DNA of 64,000 nt from Glacieibacterium sp038210595. Its GTDB lineage: Bacteria > Pseudomonadota > Alphaproteobacteria > Sphingomonadales > Sphingomonadaceae. The notes beneath the pieces were generated by a model. The model did not search any database. It saw only the letters and a list, made by a program, of their open reading frames with translations, and was not told the DNA's origin. Both the position numbers and the translations under genes were made by a program. The DNA is taken from assembly GCA_038210595.1 (NCBI GenBank), contig JBBQWN010000004.1:1-64000 (forward strand), in the 5' to 3' direction. Of the stretch, positions 59,886 to 64,000 are shown piece by piece (the first letter of the stretch is position 1; each line of letters opens with the position of its first letter).

Positions 59886-60962
59886 TCACCTGAGCTTCAA
59901 CGTCGCCAGGCCGGCGAGCGCCAGCACCATCGAGACGATCCAGAAGCGGATGACGACGGTCGATTCGCTCCAGCCGAGATGTTCGAAGTGGTGGTGCAGC
60001 GGCGCCATCTTGAAGACGCGCTTGCCGGTGGTCTTGAAGCTGACGACCTGGACGATGACGCTGACCGTCTCCAGCACGAACAGGCCGCCGATCAGGACCA
60101 GCACGAGCTCGTGGTTGGTCACCACCGCAATCGACCCCAGCGCGCCGCCCAGCGCGAGGCTGCCGGTATCGCCCATGAAGACTGCCGCCGGTGGTGCATT
60201 GTACCAGAGGAAGCCGAGGCACGCGCCGATCATCGCGGCGGCGAACACCGCCAGCTCGCCCGAGCCCGGGACATGGTGGATGCCGAGATAATCCGAGAAT
60301 TTGATGTTGCCGGTCAGGTAGGCGATGACCCCGAAGGTCAGCGCCGCGATCACCACTGGGAACGTCGCCAGCCCGTCGAGCCCGTCGGTCAGGTTCACCG
60401 CATTGCCGAAGCCGGCGATGATGAATGCCCCGAACAGGATATAGGCGAGGCCGAGCGCGAGCCCGGTGTCCTTCAGGAACGGCAGGTACAGGGTCGTGCC
60501 GGTGCGGCTGGCGATCCAGGTCACGGCGAGCCCGGCGATGAAGAACTCGAACAGCAGCCGGACCTTGCCCGACACGCCCTTGTTGCTGCGCTTCGTCACC
60601 TTGTCATAGTCGTCCAGGAAACCGATCGTGCCAAAGCCCAGCGTAACCCCGAGGCAGGCCCAGACGAAGCCGTTGGTCAAATCCATCCACAGCAATGTCG
60701 AGCAGGTCAGCGCGATCAGGATCATCAGCCCGCCCATCGTCGGCGTGCCACGCTTGGTGAGCAGGTGGGACGCCGGGCCGTCCTCGCGGATGGGCTGGCC
60801 TTCCTTGCCCTGCCGCTCGCGTAACAGCTTGATAAACCGGGGCCCGATGATGAGCGCGATGGCGAGCGCGGTCATCAGCGCCGCGCCGCTGCGGAACGTC
60901 AGGTAACGGAACAGGTTGAGCGCGCCCTCGAACTCGAAATAACGCGCAAAGACATAAATCAT
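59886..60962 (-). CDS. mraY: Phospho-N-acetylmuramoyl-pentapeptide transferase
   Basis: A 358-residue polytopic enzyme with ten hydrophobic segments: DGPASHLLTKRGTPTMGGLM, LGFLDDYDK-type GFLDDYDKVTKRSNKG, NAVNLTDGLDGLAT and the C-terminal APLHHHFEHLGWSES. It forms lipid I from UDP-MurNAc-pentapeptide. Overlaps murF by four bases. Confidence 0.97.
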   Translation of the reverse strand: MIYVFARYFEFEGALNLFRYLTFRSGAALMTALAIALIIGPRFIKLLRERQGKEGQPIREDGPASHLLTKRGTPTMGGLMILIALTCSTLLWMDLTNGFVWACLGVTLGFGTIGFLDDYDKVTKRSNKGVSGKVRLLFEFFIAGLAVTWIASRTGTTLYLPFLKDTGLALGLAYILFGAFIIAGFGNAVNLTDGLDGLATFPVVIAALTFGVIAYLTGNIKFSDYLGIHHVPGSGELAVFAAAMIGACLGFLWYNAPPAAVFMGDTGSLALGGALGSIAVVTNHELVLVLIGGLFVLETVSVIVQVVSFKTTGKRVFKMAPLHHHFEHLGWSESTVVIRFWIVSMVLALAGLATLKLR

Positions 60963-62329
60963 GGCCGGTCTTCCTCGCGCAGCGCCGCGACCACGGCGCC
61001 GAGACCGACACCATTCGAGCCCTTTACCAGCAGCACGTCGTCGGGTGCGAGGTCGAGATGCTCGGCCACCTGCGCGGCGCTGTCGAGATGACGCACCGGC
61101 AACTGCCGCCGCAGCGCGTCCGCCAGCCCGCCCATCGCCGGCCCCACCAGAATCGCACGCGCGACCCCGGCGGCCAGCAGCAGCGGCGCGAGACCGGCAT
61201 GGAATTCCGCGGCGCGGTCGCCGAGCTCCCGCATCTCGCCGAGCAGCGCGATGCGGCGGCCCTGCCCCCCAGGCACAACCTCGGCCAGCACCGCGAGCGA
61301 CGCCGCCATCGAGGCCGGGTTGGCGTTGTAGCTCTCGTCGATCACGACCGCGCCGCCCGCCGTCCGGAAGCGCTGCCCGCGCCCGACAAGGCCGGTCATC
61401 TCCGACAGCGCGAGCCCCGCCAGTGCGATGTCGCCGCCTGCGGCATGAACCGCCGCCAGCACGCAGAGCGCGTTCGCCAGCCAGTGCCGGCCGGCCATGC
61501 CGACCTTGAAGATCAGCCGCTTGTCGCCGACCTGCGCGGTGCAGGTCGTGCAGTCGGGCAACAGCGCATAGTCGAGCGCGCGCACGTCCGCGCCGTCGCC
61601 GGTGCCGAAGGTGACGATGTGCGCGGCATAGGGCCGGGCGTGCTCGGTCAGCCGGTCGCGGTGGGGGCTGTTGAACGGAATGATCGCGGTGCCGCCCGGC
61701 CGGAGTCCCGCGAAGATCTCGCCTTTGGCGTCGGCGATGGCTTCCTCGCTGCCGAAGAACTCGATGTGCGCCGGGGCGATGGTGGTAACGACGGCAACGT
61801 GCGGGCGGACCTGATGCGTCAGCGCGTGCAGCTCGCCGGCATGGTTCATGCCCATCTCGAAGACGCCGAATCGTGCACCGGCCGGCATCCGCGCCAGGCT
61901 GAGCGGCACGCCGGTGTGGTTGTTGTACGACTTGACCGAGGCGTGGACGTGGCACGGCGCGAAGCGCTCCAGGCTCGCGGCGATGGCCGATTTGACCCCC
62001 GTCTTCCCGGCGCTGCCGGTGACGCCGATGATTGTCGCGTCGGTCCGCGCGCGGGCGGCCTCGCCCAACGCCACCAGGCCCGCCATCGTGTCGGCGACCA
62101 GGACATGCGGCGCCGCGACAGGTTCGGAGACGAGGAAGCCTCGCGCGCCGCGCTCCGTTGCCGAGGTAATGAACCGGTGGCCGTCGGTCGCCTCGCCCTT
62201 CAGTGCGACGAACAGCTCGCCGCCGATGACCTCGCGGCTGTCGAAGGTGACTGCATCTGCGTCGAAGTCGCCGTGCACCGTGCCGCCGGTGGCGGTCGCG
62301 ATCTCGTCGGCGGTCCACAGCGCCCTCAT
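60959..62329 (-). CDS. murF: UDP-N-acetylmuramoyl-tripeptide-D-alanyl-D-alanine ligase
   Basis: A 456-residue Mur ligase: VTFDSREV, GVTGSAGKTGVKSA (P-loop), FEMGMNHAGE and IDESYNANPASM. It adds D-Ala-D-Ala to the tripeptide precursor. ATG 62329 overlaps murE by four bases; a GTG nine bases upstream is less likely. Confidence 0.96.
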   Translation of the reverse strand: MRALWTADEIATATGGTVHGDFDADAVTFDSREVIGGELFVALKGEATDGHRFITSATERGARGFLVSEPVAAPHVLVADTMAGLVALGEAARARTDATIIGVTGSAGKTGVKSAIAASLERFAPCHVHASVKSYNNHTGVPLSLARMPAGARFGVFEMGMNHAGELHALTHQVRPHVAVVTTIAPAHIEFFGSEEAIADAKGEIFAGLRPGGTAIIPFNSPHRDRLTEHARPYAAHIVTFGTGDGADVRALDYALLPDCTTCTAQVGDKRLIFKVGMAGRHWLANALCVLAAVHAAGGDIALAGLALSEMTGLVGRGQRFRTAGGAVVIDESYNANPASMAASLAVLAEVVPGGQGRRIALLGEMRELGDRAAEFHAGLAPLLLAAGVARAILVGPAMGGLADALRRQLPVRHLDSAAQVAEHLDLAPDDVLLVKGSNGVGLGAVVAALREEDRP

Positions 62330-63744
62330 GCCGCGCACTCGCGGGCGATCTGGACGTCGTCGAACGGCAGGGTGCGGTCGCCGACGATCTGGCCCTGCTC
62401 ATGGCCCTTGCCGGCGATTAGCACGACGTCGCCGGGATGGCTGTCAGCGATCGCGGCGGCGATGGCGGCGCGGCGGTCGCCGATCTCGGTGGCACTTGGT
62501 GCGGCGGCCATGATCGCGGCGCGGATGGCAGCCGGATCCTCGGAGCGCGGGTTGTCGTCGGTAACGATCACCACGTCGGCATCCCGGACCGCGACCGCGC
62601 CCATAGCGGGGCGCTTGCCGGTATCGCGGTCGCCGCCCGCGCCGAGCACGACGATGAGGCGGTCCTTGGTGTGGGGGCGGAGCGCGGCGATGGCGGCCTC
62701 GACGGCGTCGGGGGTGTGGGCATAGTCGACATAGACGGGCGCGCCCGACTTCGCGATCACCGCGCGCTCCAGCCGACCGCGCACCGGCTGCAACCGGGCG
62801 CAATTGGCCAGCGTCGTCGCGACATCGCCGCCGGTGGCGATGCACAGGCCCGCCGCGACGAGCACGTTCGCCGCCTGATAGGCGCCGATCAGCGGCAGCT
62901 CGACCTTGTAGGCTCTGCCGTCCGCCTCGATCGTCAGCGTCTGGCCCAGCTGGGTCGGCGTCCGAGATACCAGCCCCAGCGCCGTGCCCGCCTGCCCGAC
63001 GGTCAGCGTCCGCAGGCCCCGCGCGCGGCACGCAGCGATGACCTGCGACGACCAGTCGCCGTCGTCGGCCCACACCACCGCTGCGCCGTCGGCGTCGATG
63101 ACGTCGGTGAAGAGCCGTAGCTTGGCGGCGAAATAGGCCGCCATCGTGTCGTGGTAATCGAGGTGGTCGCGGCTGAGGTTGGTGAACCCCGCCGCCCGCA
63201 CCGGCAGCCCCTCGGTGCGGTACTGCGCCAGGCCGTGGCTCGAGGCCTCGAAGGCGGCATGGGTGACGCCCTCGCGCTGCAGGCCCGCCATGTTCGACAG
63301 GAAGGTGACGATATCGGGCGTGGTCAGCCCGGTCTTGACCACCTCACCCGCGGTGGTGACGCCGAGCGTGCCGATGCTGGCGGCGTGGTGCCCCGCCATG
63401 TGCCACAGCTGGCGCAGCAGTTCGGTCGAGCTGGTCTTGCCGTTGGTGCCGGTCGCCGCGACGGTGGTAGCCGGAAACGGCGCGAAGAACTTCGCGGCCA
63501 GCCAAGCGAAGGCCCGCCGCGGCTCCGCATCCGCAACGTGAAACGCGCCCTCGACCCGCGCCTCGGGCCGGGCAACGACGGCCACCGCCCCATCGGCGAT
63601 TGCCGCGTCGATAAAGTCCTCGCCGTTGAACCTGGCACCCCGGAACGCGCCGAACACCGTGCCGGGCGCGACCTTGCGGTGGTCGAGCGCGAAGCCGGTG
63701 ACGCCGGTGGCCGGCGCGCCGGCGACAAGCGCCGACAGCTTCAC
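62326..63744 (-). CDS. murE: UDP-N-acetylmuramoyl-L-alanyl-D-glutamate-2,6-diaminopimelate ligase
   Basis: A 472-residue Mur ligase: DHRKVAPGTVFGAF, ATGTNGKTSSTELL (P-loop), YVDYAHTPDAVEAA and VTDDNPRSEDP. The DNPR motif marks meso-diaminopimelate as the added residue, as expected for Gram-negatives. The start overlaps ftsI by four bases. Confidence 0.97.
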   Translation of the reverse strand: MKLSALVAGAPATGVTGFALDHRKVAPGTVFGAFRGARFNGEDFIDAAIADGAVAVVARPEARVEGAFHVADAEPRRAFAWLAAKFFAPFPATTVAATGTNGKTSSTELLRQLWHMAGHHAASIGTLGVTTAGEVVKTGLTTPDIVTFLSNMAGLQREGVTHAAFEASSHGLAQYRTEGLPVRAAGFTNLSRDHLDYHDTMAAYFAAKLRLFTDVIDADGAAVVWADDGDWSSQVIAACRARGLRTLTVGQAGTALGLVSRTPTQLGQTLTIEADGRAYKVELPLIGAYQAANVLVAAGLCIATGGDVATTLANCARLQPVRGRLERAVIAKSGAPVYVDYAHTPDAVEAAIAALRPHTKDRLIVVLGAGGDRDTGKRPAMGAVAVRDADVVIVTDDNPRSEDPAAIRAAIMAAAPSATEIGDRRAAIAAAIADSHPGDVVLIAGKGHEQGQIVGDRTLPFDDVQIARECAA

Positions 63745-64000
63745 TCGTCCGCCTGCTTGTCCGCGATCAAGCCAAGCAGGCCACCGATGTCGACGTCCTT
63801 GTTCTCGTCGGGCATGACGCCGAGCAGCGGGCCGATGCGGGCCACCAGCTTCTCGACAATCGGCGCCGACACCATGCCGGCGGTCGCAAAGCCACCCGTG
63901 TCGGCGGTGCCGTGCGGCTCATCGAGCATCGCCAACACGACGTAGCGCGGCGCATCCATCGGGAAGGCCCCGGCGAAAGTGGAGACGAGCTGGTTGTGCG
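63741..64000 (-). CDS. ftsI: Peptidoglycan transpeptidase FtsI (PBP3), C-terminal end only
   Basis: The frame is open to the window edge. The last 85 residues are seen: HNQLVSTFAGAFPMDAPRYV near the start of the fragment and GIGGLLGLI-type ending. This matches the end of the transpeptidase domain of FtsI, and position at the head of murE supports it. The catalytic motifs lie outside the window. Confidence 0.88.
   Translation of the reverse strand, partial: HNQLVSTFAGAFPMDAPRYVVLAMLDEPHGTADTGGFATAGMVSAPIVEKLVARIGPLLGVMPDENKDVDIGGLLGLIADKQADE

Noticed and set aside
1..64000. tRNA, rRNA, CRISPR array, insertion sequence or prophage
   Set aside because: I found no tRNA cloverleaf, rRNA stretch, direct-repeat spacer array or transposase. 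A tRNAscan or CRISPR search could still find something small.

Overview
The window looks like chromosomal DNA from a high-GC alphaproteobacterium, most probably a member of the Sphingomonadales. This rests on the dense GC-rich coding, the alphaproteobacterial argS-SPOR-nagZ-scpA-scpB gene order, a DUF3035 lipoprotein next to lspA, and a canonical division/cell-wall (dcw) cluster. The genus is not claimed. I saw no rRNA, tRNA, insertion sequence, prophage or CRISPR array.

Layout. 1-3037 (+): end of a catabolic operon (hydantoinase B, class III CoA-transferase, isochorismatase-like cysteine hydrolase). 3165-5167: type II NADH dehydrogenase and a convergent uncharacterised gene. 5225-6571: a secreted Cys-repeat protein divergent from a LysR regulator. 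6568-13152: a peroxiredoxin-like gene divergent from a seven-gene run (YHS protein, DoxX-like, DedA, TTC38-like, lipoprotein hydrolase, ATP-grasp, beta-lactamase-fold hydrolase). 13258-15098: secreted cupin divergent from a patatin-like lipase. 15109-19119 (-): a five-gene run headed by a second YHS paralogue (YHS, ferritin-like, KAS III-like, ABC ATPase, ABC permease). 19315-24134 (+): cobalamin riboswitch and B12 uptake operon btuB-btuF-btuC-btuD. 24138-34210 (-): glnD, DUF3035 lipoprotein, lspA, ileS, ribF, M19 dipeptidase, folA, thyA. 34286-34915 (+): an orphan LuxI-type acyl-homoserine lactone synthase. 35036-44385: PfkB kinase, scpB, scpA, nagZ, SPOR protein, argS, dgt, with two uncharacterised genes inserted beside argS. 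44465-49330 (-): stress proteins, a CoA-transferase/racemase and a DUF1501/DUF1800 pair. 49367-64000 (-): the dcw cluster, transcribed ftsI-murE-murF-mraY-murD-ftsW-murG-murC-murB-ddl-ftsQ-ftsA-ftsZ, with ftsI running off the window.

The most interesting region is 5.2-19.2 kb. Four intergenic gaps there carry a 21-bp interrupted dyad, AATGC-N11-GCATT (three perfect, one near-perfect), with a conserved asymmetric core (CC-N4-GGCTAT). They lie between or upstream of the Cys-repeat protein/LysR gene, the peroxiredoxin/first YHS operon, the cupin/patatin pair, and the second YHS operon. I infer an undescribed regulon joining redox-type exported proteins to lipid or envelope enzymes; the divergent LysR protein is a candidate regulator. 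Smaller points: two probable CTG starts overlapping the preceding stop codon, a large inverted repeat in the one gap of the mraY-murD stretch, and an orphan luxI facing short palindromes.
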